Shown here piece after piece: positions 1 through 8,644 of a stretch of DNA of 34,396 nt. Below the pieces are notes generated by a model, which was not told the origin of the DNA, ran no database searches, and worked only from the letters and a program-made list of their open reading frames with translations. Both the position numbers and the translations under genes were made by a program. Positions within the stretch are counted from its first letter, which is position 1, and each line of letters starts with the position of its first letter. Where the stretch lies: the NCBI GenBank assembly GCA_027451805.1, contig DAIDIF010000200.1, positions 1 to 34,396 on the forward strand, in the 5' to 3' direction. The DNA is from Acidobacteriota bacterium. Lineage in GTDB: Bacteria; Acidobacteriota; Terriglobia; Terriglobales; SCQP01.

Positions 1-1168
1 TCGCCACGCGCACCGCGATCTCGCGCCGCCGCCGCACCATGCGCGCCAACTGCAGGGTCGCCACATTGGCGACGGCGATCAGCAGCATCAGCGCCGCCAT
101 CGCCAGCAGCAGCCCCAGCGCCGCGGTGTACTGCCGGCGCAACCCATTGCCGCCCCGTCCGCCCGGCGCGAGCGTGACCCGCTGCGCCAGCTTGCGCTCC
201 GGTGCGATGCGCCGGACGCTGGCCGCCAGCGGCGCGCTTAGCGCCGCCGCCAGCGCGGGCGCGTCCTGGGGCCGCCGCAGCCGCGCGAACACGTGCAGCC
301 ACATTTCGCCTTCCTGCGGCGGAAAGGGCCGGTTGTCGTCCGCGCCCACGCTCCACACCGAGCCCCCTGCGCCCAGCGCCGGCTGCATCATCACCGGCGC
401 CCACACGTCTACCGGATCGGCGGGGTCAAGTCCGGTAAAGCCCGGCGGCGCGATCCCGATGACGCTGAGCGGAGTGCGCCGCAGCGTGATCGTCCGCCCC
501 AGCATGGGCGCGCCGCCGTAGACGCGCTGCCAGAAACCGTAGCTCAGCACCGCGACCGGCGAGGCGGCGAGCGCGCGGTTGTCGCGCGCTTCGATCCAGC
601 GCCCGCGCCAGGGCGAAATTCCGAGCCCCGCGAAGAAGCCGCCGGATACCAGCTGCGTCACCGCCGGTAACGACCGGCCACCGCGCCGCGCCAGCGGCAG
701 AGCGCCGGCTTGATTGAAGGCTCCCAACGCCGCCTGCCCCGCCGCCGCCCGCTGCATCCGCCGCAGCACCGGATAGGAGAACACCTCCACGGGATGGACG
801 CCGTCGGTCGAGGTGAGCAGGTAGATTTGCTGCGGCCGCGGGACCGGCAGCGTCTTCAGCAGCACGGTGTTGATCAGGCTGAAGATGGCCGCGTTGGCGC
901 CGATGCCCAGCGCGAGCGATGCGACCACCAGCAGCGTGAACGCCGGGCTGCGGCGCAGCAGGCGGGCGGCGTGGCGCAGGTCGAGCAGCCAGGATTCGAG
1001 CCAGGCGAAGATGTCGGCGTTGCGCGTGGGTTCCTCGGCGCCGGGAGAGCGCCAAGCGCCGAGGCCCTCCCGGCGGCGCAGGGCGCGATGGTGCTCGAGC
1101 TCGTCGGCGACCTCGCCGTTCAGGCCGCCCGGCCGCAGCGTGTTGCGCAATTTCCGCCAGAAGCCCAT
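1..1168 (-). CDS. ADOP-family ABC transporter permease, N-terminal part (runs off left edge)
   Basis: Read on the minus strand from ATG 1168-1166, this frame stays open to the window edge (about 389 residues, no stop), so the gene is partial at its C-terminus. After a soluble N-terminal stretch of about 55 residues (MGFWRKLRN...) comes a basic segment and a hydrophobic helix with the MacB-type signature SLALGIGANAAIFSLINTVLL. A long periplasmic MacB_PCD-like domain follows, with SYGFWQRVYGG and GIAPPGFTGLD-type blocks. A second hydrophobic helix (LLLAMAALMLLIAVANVATLQLAR) and the start of the FtsX-like RRREIAVRVA element end the window. This architecture is that of acidobacterial duplicated orphan permeases, MacB relatives without their own ATPase gene. 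An AGGA ribosome site lies about 8 bases upstream of the start. The start is only 14 bases after the padR stop, so the two are probably co-transcribed. Substrate unknown. Confidence 0.9.
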   Translation of the reverse strand, partial: MGFWRKLRNTLRPGGLNGEVADELEHHRALRRREGLGAWRSPGAEEPTRNADIFAWLESWLLDLRHAARLLRRSPAFTLLVVASLALGIGANAAIFSLINTVLLKTLPVPRPQQIYLLTSTDGVHPVEVFSYPVLRRMQRAAAGQAALGAFNQAGALPLARRGGRSLPAVTQLVSGGFFAGLGISPWRGRWIEARDNRALAASPVAVLSYGFWQRVYGGAPMLGRTITLRRTPLSVIGIAPPGFTGLDPADPVDVWAPVMMQPALGAGGSVWSVGADDNRPFPPQEGEMWLHVFARLRRPQDAPALAAALSAPLAASVRRIAPERKLAQRVTLAPGGRGGNGLRRQYTAALGLLLAMAALMLLIAVANVATLQLARMVRRRREIAVRVA

Positions 1169-1182
1169 GGCCGGTTCCTGCT

Positions 1183-1515
1183 TTAGCTCTGGGCGAGCAC
1201 GGTCGCCACGCCGGCGACCAGCCGCCCCCATCGCGCCTGCTCCTTCTCCAGTTGCCGCCGGCCGGCCGGGCGCAGCTCGTAATACCGAGCCCGCCGCCCG
1301 GTCTCGCTCGGCCGCCACTCCGAGCGAATGAGGCCGGACTGTTCCAGGCGGTGCAGCGCGGGATAGAGCGAGCCCTCCTCGACGCGCAGGCTCGAGCCCG
1401 AGGCACGGTCAATGTGCGAGGCCACCGCGTAGCCATGCTCCGGCCCGCGCACGGCCAGCGTTTTCAGGATGAGCAGGTCCAGGGTGCCCTGCAGTTCGTT
1501 CTTGCCCTTACCCAT
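1183..1515 (-). CDS. PadR-family transcriptional regulator
   Basis: A 110-residue protein with the standard PadR winged-helix layout. The N-terminus ([12 protein letters not shown], residues about 10-21) is followed by HGYAVASHI, then the wing region [18 protein letters not shown] and the strand pair with [16 protein letters not shown]. It matches the family's usual length of 100-115 residues and reads from ATG 1515-1513 to TAA. In Acidobacteriota, PadR genes of this type commonly precede ADOP permease genes, and here the permease starts 14 bases downstream, so the regulator probably controls the pair and itself. The leader is very short: a TATAGT element (complement of 1535-1540) and the GTCTAG dyad at 1520-1533 lie directly in front of the start codon, which suggests autorepression. 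The effector is unknown. Confidence 0.93.
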   Translation of the reverse strand: MGKGKNELQGTLDLLILKTLAVRGPEHGYAVASHIDRASGSSLRVEEGSLYPALHRLEQSGLIRSEWRPSETGRRARYYELRPAGRRQLEKEQARWGRLVAGVATVLAQS

Positions 1516-1519
1516 AGCC

Positions 1520-1533
1520 GTCTAGCCCTAGAC
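1520..1533. promoter_or_regulatory. Inverted repeat in front of padR, candidate PadR operator, with TATAGT -10-like element
   Basis: GTCTAG-CC-CTAGAC is a perfect dyad with a two-base centre, ending five bases from the padR start codon. On the minus strand it follows TATAGT (complement of 1535-1540), a fair -10 match, so a protein bound here would cover the expected transcription start. I see no good -35 element. Role inferred from position only. Confidence 0.45.
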
Positions 1534-1588
1534 AACTATAGAACAACGGCCGCCCGGGAGCGCGGTATTGATTCGCGGGGGCCGAACC

Positions 1589-2854
1589 TCAGGCGGAGAC
1601 GGCGCGCACGCGGGCGGCGAGCGCCGCGCGCAATTCCGCCGCGTCGCCGGCGGCGACCTCGGCTTGCGCGAGGTCGGCCGCGCCGCCGCCGCGCAGGCCG
1701 CGTTCAGCCAGGGCTTGCTGCATCAGCGCGCCGCAGTCGAAGGCCAGATCGGGGCTGCGCGCCAGGACCACGCGCGCGCTGGGCTGCTCTCCCGAACTCA
1801 GGATGGCGACCATGCGGGGCGCGGCGCCCGCGGTGCGCGCCGCCAGCAGCCGCACCTCATCGCGGTCGTAACCGGCACAGGCGGCCTCGACGATGCGCGT
1901 GCCGCCGCCGGCCTGGGCGGCTGCGACCAGGCGGGACGCCTCGGCTTGGGCGAGCGCCTCGCGCAGCCGCCGCCGCTCCTTGTCCGCGGCCTTCGCCTCG
2001 GCCTTGAGCCGCGCGATGGCCGCCGCGACCTCGGCGGCGCCGACCGAGAGCGCCTCCGCGGCCTGATGCAGCACCGCGGCATCGGCGCGCCCGGCGCGCA
2101 CGGCGCGCAAGCCGCAGACAAAGTGGACGCGCACGCCGCGGCTGACCTTCTCCGTGCCACGCAGCCACAGGCCGCCGATCTGGCCGGTGGAGCGCACGTG
2201 GGTGCCGCCGCAGGCGTTGTGATCGCAGGCTTCGATCTCAATCAGGCGGATGGCGCCGGGCCGCTCGGGAAGCTTGCGCAGCGTGCCCGCCTGGAGCAGC
2301 GCCTCGGCGTCCGCACGCGTCACGACGCGCGCCCGCACCGGGCGGTCTTCGGCGACGATGCGGTTCACGGCTATTTCGACCCGCTCCAGCGCCTCCTCGG
2401 GCAACGGCGGGGCAGCGAGATCAATGTTGGAGGTGGCCGGGCCCAGATGGAAGGAGAGCGTCGGCGCGCCCAGTTCGCTGAGAAAGACCGCTGACAGCAG
2501 GTGCTGGCCGCTGTGCTGTTGCATGTGGTCGAGGCGGCGATTCCAGGCGATTTCGCCTTCGACCGGCGTGCCCGGAGCCAGCGGCTGGCGCACGGCATGC
2601 CAAATCTCGCCGCCGTCGTCCTCGGCCACGGATACGACCTCCCGCTCGAGGCTCGCGCCGCCGGCGGGCGCCGGGAGCAGCCGGCCGGTATCGCAGGGCT
2701 GGCCGCCGCCGGCCGGGTAAAACGCCGTGCGGTCAAGCGCGAGCTCCCAGCCGGCCTCGCCGGCGCGGGCCGGCGCCGCCGGGCGCACGGCGGTCACGCG
2801 CGCGGAAAAGCGCCGCAGGAACGAATCGGCGTGGTAGAGCCTCTCCGCAGCCAC
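1589..2854 (-). CDS. Alanyl-tRNA editing protein (AlaX-L type) with DHHA1 domain
   Basis: This 421-residue protein is a stand-alone homologue of the alanyl-tRNA synthetase editing domain, which hydrolyses Ser-tRNA(Ala) or Gly-tRNA(Ala). The N-terminal beta-barrel has the family block FYPAGGGQPCDTG (residues 45-57). The zinc-binding editing core shows HMQQH (His110, His114) and CGGTH (Cys215, His219), the two halves of the expected metal site. A charged helical linker near 250-290 leads to a DHHA1-like C-terminus with GGGAADLAQAEV close to the end. The length fits the long AlaX-L class rather than short AlaX. The start is GTG at 2854-2852; no ATG in frame would preserve the N-terminal barrel. 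It lies upstream of padR on the same strand with a 73-base gap, and functional linkage to the permease is unlikely. No synthetase catalytic domain is present. Confidence 0.92.
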   Translation of the reverse strand: MAAERLYHADSFLRRFSARVTAVRPAAPARAGEAGWELALDRTAFYPAGGGQPCDTGRLLPAPAGGASLEREVVSVAEDDGGEIWHAVRQPLAPGTPVEGEIAWNRRLDHMQQHSGQHLLSAVFLSELGAPTLSFHLGPATSNIDLAAPPLPEEALERVEIAVNRIVAEDRPVRARVVTRADAEALLQAGTLRKLPERPGAIRLIEIEACDHNACGGTHVRSTGQIGGLWLRGTEKVSRGVRVHFVCGLRAVRAGRADAAVLHQAAEALSVGAAEVAAAIARLKAEAKAADKERRRLREALAQAEASRLVAAAQAGGGTRIVEAACAGYDRDEVRLLAARTAGAAPRMVAILSSGEQPSARVVLARSPDLAFDCGALMQQALAERGLRGGGAADLAQAEVAAGDAAELRAALAARVRAVSA

Positions 2855-2930
2855 GGCGATAGTGTAGACGAGCGCCCCGGGCGGCGTTCCCGGCCACCCC
2901 CGGGCCGCGCTACCCGGGGCCGCGGCAGCT

Positions 2931-2939
2931 TGCTATGAT
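2931..2939 (+). promoter_or_regulatory. Extended -10 promoter element of the tRNA-Ser gene
   Basis: TGCTATGAT is an extended -10 box (TG-N followed by TATGAT at 2934-2939). It ends 13 bases before the mature tRNA 5' end, the right distance for a transcript start near 2946. The upstream region is GC-rich with no convincing -35, which suits an extended -10 promoter. A CCCCGGG/CCCGGGG dyad lies just upstream, around 2898-2919. Confidence 0.55.
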
Positions 2940-2952
2940 GAGGACACGTCGC

Positions 2953-3045
<93 letters not shown>

Positions 3046-3368
3046 GATGTTCTCACTGGCTTTGCGTTCCCGATTGCTTGTTGCGCATGCGCTTTGCCCG
3101 ACCGGCCGGTCGAGCGGCGGCACGCTGCGGCGCGCGGGCGGCGATGTCGCGGCGGTCCTGCCGTTCCAGAAAGGTCTTGCATGCAGCGGCGAATTGCGGG
3201 ATTATTCGGGCGGTAAGAGAGTGCATAGGTCGGGCCGGGAGGTATTTGGACTCCGCGGCCAGCGCCCTGCCGGAGCGGCCGGGCGCCGTCAGCGTCTGAT
3301 CCCCCGCAGACGACAACCAGGAGTTCGGTAGGCGCAATTCATCTTCCATCTCAAGCGAGGCATCCGCC
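3046..3368. other. Intergenic region between tRNA-Ser and the BNR-repeat gene
   Basis: These 323 bases hold no convincing gene. A possible plus-strand promoter is TTGCAT (3177-3182), a 17-base spacer and GATTAT (3200-3205), which would leave a leader of about 155 bases. A perfect 12-base palindrome GACCGGCCGGTC lies near 3099-3110. The ribosome site for the next gene is GAGG at 3357-3360. I see no T-tract terminator after the tRNA. Confidence 0.4.
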
Positions 3369-6300
3369 ATGTCTAGAACCCGTAAGGTTTTGCAGCTTTC
3401 CTGTCTGTCCCTGGTTTTGCCGTTGGCGCTGGCCGCGCAAATGCCGGCGACTGCGCTGACCAGCGCGCTGCGCTGGCGCAGCGTGGGTCCGTTTACCGGC
3501 GGGCGCGTGACTGCGGTCGCCGGCGTCGCCAGCGAGCCCAATCTCTTCTATCAGGGCACGGCCGGCGGCGGCGTCTGGGAAACGACCGATTACGGCCAGC
3601 ACTGGCGCAACATCTCGGATAAGGACTTCAAGACCGGCGCCATCGGCGCCGTGGCGGTCGCGCCCTCCAATCCGAAGATCATTTATGTCGGTACGGGCGA
3701 TTCGGCGCCCCGCAACACCGAGCTGACCGGGCATGGGATGTACAAGTCCACCGACGGCGGCAAGACGTGGAGCTACATCGGGCTGGGCGCCACGCACATC
3801 ATCAGTTGGATCACCGTGGATCCCAACAATCCCGACGTGGTGTACGCGGCCGCGTTCGGCCACCTGTGGGCGGCCAACCCGGAGCGCGGGGTGTACAAGA
3901 CCACCGACGGCGGCCAGACCTGGAAGAAGATCCTCTTCGTGAACGACAACACCGGCGCGATCACGCTGGCGATGGATCCGTCCAATCCGCAGGTGCTGTA
4001 CGCCACGATGTGGCAGATGTACCGCCGGCACTGGACGTTTTCGAGCGGCGGGCCGGGCAGCGGCATCTACAAGACGACCGACGGCGGCGCGACCTGGACC
4101 AACATCACCCACCGCCCCGGCCTGCCCGCCGGCATCTTCGGCAAGGTGGGCATCGCCGTGGCGCCGAGCGATCCCAACGTCGTCTATGCGCTGATTCAGG
4201 CGATGTACAAGGGGCAGGCGGGCGGCCTGTTCCGCTCCGACAACGCCGGGCAGACGTGGCGGCTGGTCAACAACAGCATGGACATCACGCAGCGCGCCTT
4301 CTACTACGGCTACGTCTACGTGGACCCGAAGGACGCCAACACCATCTACCTGCCCAACGTCGGCGTCTACGTCTCGCACGACGCGGGCAAGAAGCTGATT
4401 CCGCTGCGGCCGCCGCACGGCGACAATCACGTGCTGTGGATCAATCCCAACCACCCGCAGATTTTCATCGAAGGCAACGACGGCGGTGCAACCGTAACGC
4501 TCAACGGCGGCAAGTCCTTCAGTTCGGAGAACAACCAGCCGACCGGGCAGTTCTATCACGCCAATCTGGATAACCAGTTCCCCTTCCACATCTACGGCGC
4601 GCAGCAGGACCGGGGCTCGAACGACGGTTCGAGCGCGGCGCCGACGGCGGTTTGGAAGACGGTGACCGGGGGCGAGATGAGCTGGGACGTGCCCACGCCG
4701 GGCAAGCCCTGGATCAGCTACGGCAGCGGGTACTACAGCCAGGAGATGCGGGAGAATCGCCGGATGGGGCTGACCACCAACGTGAGCCCCTGGCCGGAGT
4801 ATAAGTTCGGCCTGGCGGGAGCCCACATCAAGTATCGCTACGGCTGGAATCACCACGCCGTCATCTTTTCGCCGGACAACCCGCACGAACTGCTGATGGG
4901 AGCCAACGTGCTGTTCGAGACCCTGGATCAGGGTCTTCACTGGAAGGCGATCAGCCCCGACCTGACGCGCAACGACAAGAGCAAGCAGGCGCGGCCGGGC
5001 GGGCCGATCAGCGCGGATGTCACCGGCGAGGAGATGTTTGACACGATCTCCTCGATTGCGGTGTCGCCGCAGGACGGCAACGAAATCTGGACCGGTTCGG
5101 ACGACGGGCTGGTCTATCTGACCCGGGATGCGGGCGCGCACTGGACGCCAGTACGGCCGCCGGCGCTGCCGACCTGGTCCACGATCACCTGCATCGAGCT
5201 TTCGCGCACGGACGCGGGCACGGCCTACGTGTCGGCGAGCCGGTATGACTGGGACGACTTCCGTCCCTACATCTACAAGACCACGGATTACGGCAAGACC
5301 TGGACTGCCTTGACCGCGGGGCTGCCGCAAGACCAGTACATCGAGAGCGTGCGGCTTGATCCGAGCGACCCCAGCCTGATGTTCGCGGGCACCAGCGCGT
5401 CGGTCTACTTCAGCCTGAATGGCGGCCAGCAGTGGCAGCCACTGAAGCTGAATCTGCCGGCGGTGCGCGTCAACGACGTGGAGATCCAGCCCGAGCAGCA
5501 CGCGGTGGTGCTGGCGACCTTCGGGCGCGGGTTCTGGGTGCTGGACAATCTCCAGTTCCTGGAGCAGTTGAACGGTGCCAACGTGAGCCGCGACGCGGCG
5601 TACGTGTTCAAGCCGCAGCAGGCCTGGATCACCGAGGGCGGCCGCGGCGGGTTCGGCGGCGGCGCGGGCGGCCAGCATCTGGCGCCCGGGGTGGCGGTGT
5701 TCTACCATCTGCCGTCGGATTACACCGCCGGCGCGCCGGTCAAGCTGACCTTCAGCGACGCCAACGGCAACGTGGTGAACAGCATATCGCTGCCCGAGAA
5801 GCCGATGCGCAACCCGTTCGGATTCGGGCCGCCGCGGCGGGCGCCGAAGCTGCATGCGGGCATGAACAGCTTCCAGTGGAATCTGCGCTATCCGACCGCG
5901 GTGGACGTGAAGGGCATCTTCAATACCGGCTTCTCCGCCTCCGTGCCGATCGGTCCGGAGGTGGTGCCCGGAACCTACTACGTCGCGCTGACCTACGACG
6001 GCCAAACCACGCCGAAGCAGGCGTTCACGGTCACACTCGATCCGCGGTGGCACTCCACGCAGGCCGATCTGGAGCAACAGTTCGACTTGCTGATGCGGTT
6101 GCACCGCGCGGTCAACCAGCTCGACGTCAACCTGAACAAGGCGATTGACGCGCGGGCGGCGCTGCGGAAGTCGGGGGGCAACAGTCAGGCGGTGGATAAG
6201 CTAACCGATGCCATCAACGCCTACGTGGATCTCAAGATCCAGTCCGGCGAGGGCGCGCTGGTCTATCCTCCCCGGCTGCGCTCCTGGCTGTCCGCGATCA

Positions 6301-6440
6301 CGAATCAGGTAGGCCAGGCGCCGGTGGCGCCGACGGTCTCCATGGTCGAGGTGGCGAACGGCTATATCGCGCAAGCCGACGCGGCGGTGAAACGTCTGCA
6401 AGCCGACGTTGCCGCCACCGGCGGGGCGACGAACCGCTAG
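3369..6440 (+). CDS. Secreted BNR/Asp-box repeat protein (sortilin/VPS10-like beta-propeller)
   Basis: The 1023-residue product begins with a signal peptide (MSRTRKVLQL... to about ALAAQ, residue 24). It is built mainly of Asp-box repeats of the form S/T-x-D-x-G-x-T-W. I count TTDYGQHW, STDGGKTW, TTDGGQTW, TTDGGATW, a degenerate DNAGQTW, TRDAGAHW, TTDYGKTW and SLNGGQQW, alternating with VDPNNPDVVYA-type strand blocks. This predicts one or two beta-propellers, as in the sortilin/VPS10-like proteins often annotated as glycosyl hydrolases. A glycine-rich linker near residue 757 separates the propeller part from a C-terminal region of beta-sandwich and helical character. No catalytic acid pair can be assigned, so enzymatic function is unproven; a periplasmic or extracellular binding or sugar-cleaving role fits. 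Start: GAGG eight bases upstream of ATG 3369. It ends before a strong terminator and appears monocistronic. Confidence 0.9.
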   Translation: MSRTRKVLQLSCLSLVLPLALAAQMPATALTSALRWRSVGPFTGGRVTAVAGVASEPNLFYQGTAGGGVWETTDYGQHWRNISDKDFKTGAIGAVAVAPSNPKIIYVGTGDSAPRNTELTGHGMYKSTDGGKTWSYIGLGATHIISWITVDPNNPDVVYAAAFGHLWAANPERGVYKTTDGGQTWKKILFVNDNTGAITLAMDPSNPQVLYATMWQMYRRHWTFSSGGPGSGIYKTTDGGATWTNITHRPGLPAGIFGKVGIAVAPSDPNVVYALIQAMYKGQAGGLFRSDNAGQTWRLVNNSMDITQRAFYYGYVYVDPKDANTIYLPNVGVYVSHDAGKKLIPLRPPHGDNHVLWINPNHPQIFIEGNDGGATVTLNGGKSFSSENNQPTGQFYHANLDNQFPFHIYGAQQDRGSNDGSSAAPTAVWKTVTGGEMSWDVPTPGKPWISYGSGYYSQEMRENRRMGLTTNVSPWPEYKFGLAGAHIKYRYGWNHHAVIFSPDNPHELLMGANVLFETLDQGLHWKAISPDLTRNDKSKQARPGGPISADVTGEEMFDTISSIAVSPQDGNEIWTGSDDGLVYLTRDAGAHWTPVRPPALPTWSTITCIELSRTDAGTAYVSASRYDWDDFRPYIYKTTDYGKTWTALTAGLPQDQYIESVRLDPSDPSLMFAGTSASVYFSLNGGQQWQPLKLNLPAVRVNDVEIQPEQHAVVLATFGRGFWVLDNLQFLEQLNGANVSRDAAYVFKPQQAWITEGGRGGFGGGAGGQHLAPGVAVFYHLPSDYTAGAPVKLTFSDANGNVVNSISLPEKPMRNPFGFGPPRRAPKLHAGMNSFQWNLRYPTAVDVKGIFNTGFSASVPIGPEVVPGTYYVALTYDGQTTPKQAFTVTLDPRWHSTQADLEQQFDLLMRLHRAVNQLDVNLNKAIDARAALRKSGGNSQAVDKLTDAINAYVDLKIQSGEGALVYPPRLRSWLSAITNQVGQAPVAPTVSMVEVANGYIAQADAAVKRLQADVAATGGATNR

Positions 6441-6460
6441 TCGCGGGGCGCGCTGCGCCG

Positions 6461-6494
6461 AGAGCCCGCCCAGGCAGGCCTGGGCGGGCTCTTT
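6461..6494 (+). terminator. Rho-independent terminator after the BNR-repeat gene
   Basis: A perfect 14-base-pair stem, AGAGCCCGCCCAGG (6461-6474) with CCTGGGCGGGCTCT (6479-6492), closes a CAGG loop. A short T-rich tail (TTT then GCTT) follows. It starts 20 bases after the stop codon at 6438-6440. Confidence 0.85.
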
Positions 6495-6496
6495 GC

Positions 6497-6526
6497 TTGC
6501 CGGGGCAACGTCGGCAGCGGTAGACT
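6497..6526 (+). promoter_or_regulatory. Possible promoter of the SDR gene
   Basis: TTGCCG (6497-6502) and TAGACT (6521-6526), separated by 18 bases, lie just after the terminator and about 140 bases before the SDR start codon. Both boxes match the consensus only in part. The remaining spacer up to 6668 shows no other gene. Confidence 0.3.
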
Positions 6527-6668
6527 GCATTCATACACGCGAGGCCGCCGGTCATGGAGTCATGGGCTGGCGGAGTTCGCGGCGCCGGGTTACCGGCGCG
6601 TCCCCTGGTTGCCCCACCTCCCCCCTCGTCTCAGGCTCGGAGCCTGGATCGCGAAGAGGAGGTCTCCC

Positions 6669-7592
6669 ATGATCGCCATCCTTGGCGCCGGCGGCGCCAT
6701 CTCGAATGAACTCTGCCGGCAACTGGCCGCTTCCAATACTCCATTCCGGCTGGTGAGCCGGCGGGCGACCCGGCGCGCGGGTAAGTATGAAGGGGCACCG
6801 GCGGATCTCACCGATCAAGAGCAAACGGTGGCCGCGGTGCAAGGGGCTTCGGTGGCGTTTCTGACCGCCGGACTCGCGTACGATCGGCGGGTGTGGGCCG
6901 ACTCGTGGCCACGCGTCATGGCCAATACGATCGAAGCCTGCAAGCGCGCGAACGCGCGGCTGGTGTTTTTCGACAATGTGTACATGTACGGCCGCGTGCA
7001 TGGGGCGATGACGGAGGACACGCCGTTCCGCCCGGCGAGCCGCAAGGGCGAGATCCGCGCCCGCGTCGCCACCATGCTGATGGAGGAGTGGAAAGCCGGC
7101 CGCCTGACCGCCATGATCGCGCGCAGCGCGGACTTCTACGGGCCCGGCGTCGCGCACGGGCTTCCGAACCTGATGGTGTTCGACCCGCTGCACAAGGGCA
7201 AGGCGGCGACGTGCCTGGCGAGCGACGACGAGCCGCACGCCTACACGTACGTGCCCGATGCCGTGCGGGCGCTGCTGCGGCTGGTTTCCGACCTGTCCGC
7301 CTGGAACCAGACCTGGCATCTGCCCACCGCGCCCAACCCGCCCACCGGCAGGCATTTCATCCGGGCCGCGGCCGAAGCGCTGGGCGTGGAGGCCAAGTAC
7401 CGGGTACTGGAGCCATGGATGGTGCGGCTGGGCGGTCTGCTCGACCCCCAGGCGCGAGAGGTTCACGAGATGCTTTACCAGAATGAAGCGCCGTATCTGT
7501 TTGACTCACAAAAAATCTCGCTCGCCTTCAAGATGACGGCCACGCCGTACGACGAGGGCATCCGGGCGACCGCGGCGGCCTATCGGTCGTGA
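6669..7592 (+). CDS. NAD(P)-dependent epimerase/dehydratase-like (atypical SDR) protein
   Basis: A 307-residue protein starting directly with the Rossmann nucleotide-binding motif MIAILGAGGAIS. Position 38 onward (KYEGAPADLTD) resembles the second nucleotide-contacting strand of extended SDR enzymes. The central FFDNVYMYG block corresponds to the catalytic strand region, and ARSADFYGPGV is a common block of extended SDRs. The usual YxxxK pair is not intact: tyrosines are present in VYMYG but I do not see the spaced lysine, so this may be an atypical SDR with a binding or reductase role rather than a true sugar epimerase. The start at 6669 is chosen because AGAGGAGG sits just upstream and it places the glycine-rich motif at the N-terminus; an in-frame ATG at 6609 would add 20 unlikely residues. 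The substrate cannot be told. Confidence 0.85.
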   Translation: MIAILGAGGAISNELCRQLAASNTPFRLVSRRATRRAGKYEGAPADLTDQEQTVAAVQGASVAFLTAGLAYDRRVWADSWPRVMANTIEACKRANARLVFFDNVYMYGRVHGAMTEDTPFRPASRKGEIRARVATMLMEEWKAGRLTAMIARSADFYGPGVAHGLPNLMVFDPLHKGKAATCLASDDEPHAYTYVPDAVRALLRLVSDLSAWNQTWHLPTAPNPPTGRHFIRAAAEALGVEAKYRVLEPWMVRLGGLLDPQAREVHEMLYQNEAPYLFDSQKISLAFKMTATPYDEGIRATAAAYRS

Positions 7593-7607
7593 TCGGGCCG
7601 GTCATGC

Positions 7608-7639
7608 TTGACAGAGTCAACTAACCGTGCAAGGCTTGC
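7608..7639 (+). promoter_or_regulatory. Two short palindromes and -35-like box before the MarR-GNAT gene, candidate operator
   Basis: TTGAC-AGA-GTCAA (7608-7620) is a perfect 13-base dyad whose first six bases are a consensus -35 hexamer. A second dyad, GCAAG-G-CTTGC, lies at 7629-7639, ending four bases before the start codon at 7643. No clear -10 is visible. The arrangement suits autoregulation by the MarR domain, which is inference. Confidence 0.45.
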
Positions 7640-7642
7640 CCC

Positions 7643-8599
7643 ATGCCCTTGCCTTCGCCCGTCCCGGCCGCGGATGGCGTCGCCGCGCTGCGGCGCTTCA
7701 ACCGGCGCTACACGCGCTGGATCGGGACGCTGGAGGAGGGCTACCTGCGCACCGGCTACAGCCTGGCGGAAGGCCGCGTGCTGTACGAGCTGGCCACGCG
7801 CACGCGCCCGCAGGCGAAGGAGATCGCCGCTGCGCTCGGCCTGGACGCCGGCTACCTGAGCCGCATCCTCGCCCGCTTCGCGCGCCGCGGCCTGCTACGC
7901 CGCAGCGTCGCGCGGGCCGACCGCCGCGGCGCGCATCTGCTGCTGACGGCGCGGGGCCGCGCCGCCTTCGCCACGCTCGACCGGAGGGCGGACGAGCAGA
8001 GCGGAGCGCTGCTGGAGGCGATGTCCGCGGCCGGCCGGGCGCGCTTTCTTGCCGCGCTCGCCATGATGGAAGATGCCGCCGTCGCCGGCGGGCCGCAACC
8101 GTCGCCGCCGGATTTCAAACTGCGGGCGCACCGGCCGGGCGACATGGGCACGGTGGTGGCCAGCGAGGGCGCCGGCTATGCCGCGCAGTTTGGCTGGGAT
8201 GCGTCGTTTGAGGCATTGGTGGCGCGCATTGCCGGCGATTTTCTCGATCATTTCGATCCGGCGCGGGAGCGCTGTTGGATAGCCGAGATTGACGGCCGCC
8301 ACGCCGGCCACGTCTTTCTCGTCCGCCATCCCGACCAGCCCGACACCGCCAAGTTGCGCCTGCTCTTCGTCGAGCCGCACGCGCGCGGGCTGGGGCTGGG
8401 CCAAGCGCTGGTCGGCGCATGCGTCGCCTTCGCCCGCCAGGCGGGTTACCGCAGGGTCACGCTGTGGACGCAGAGCGTGCTGACTTCGGCGCGAAAACTC
8501 TACCAGGCCGCCGGCTTCCGCTTGACGCAGGAAGAACCGCACCACCGCTTCGGCCACGACCTCGTCGCCCAGACCTGGGACCTCGATCTCACCGCGTAG
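7643..8599 (+). CDS. MarR-type HTH regulator fused to a GNAT N-acetyltransferase
   Basis: A 318-residue two-domain protein. Residues about 15-145 form a MarR winged helix: the HTH (AKEIAAALGLDAGYLSRILARFARRGLL) is followed by a wing (RSVARADRRGAHLLLTARGRAAF). Residues about 155-318 form a GNAT fold with KLRLLFVEPHARGLGLGQAL, where ARGLGLGQA is the acetyl-CoA pyrophosphate-binding loop. A C-terminal GYRRVTLWTQS and YQAAGF block is also typical of GNATs. Such MarR-GNAT fusions are a recognised family in which DNA binding and acetyl transfer share one chain; targets are mostly unknown, and a detoxification or small-molecule acetylation role is plausible. It is separated from the upstream SDR gene by 50 bases containing a candidate promoter-operator, so it probably has its own promoter. 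Confidence 0.92.
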   Translation: MPLPSPVPAADGVAALRRFNRRYTRWIGTLEEGYLRTGYSLAEGRVLYELATRTRPQAKEIAAALGLDAGYLSRILARFARRGLLRRSVARADRRGAHLLLTARGRAAFATLDRRADEQSGALLEAMSAAGRARFLAALAMMEDAAVAGGPQPSPPDFKLRAHRPGDMGTVVASEGAGYAAQFGWDASFEALVARIAGDFLDHFDPARERCWIAEIDGRHAGHVFLVRHPDQPDTAKLRLLFVEPHARGLGLGQALVGACVAFARQAGYRRVTLWTQSVLTSARKLYQAAGFRLTQEEPHHRFGHDLVAQTWDLDLTA

Positions 8600-8644
8600 C
8601 GCGCCCCTAGCGGGAGCGGGCTACCATGGTCAGAGGTGCACTTT

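Noticed and set aside
3351-6104. A 917-codon open frame antisense to the BNR-repeat gene
   Set aside because: The sense strand encodes a signal peptide and many Asp-box repeats. The antisense product is rich in Arg, His, Val and Pro without motifs, as expected from GC-rich codons read backwards.
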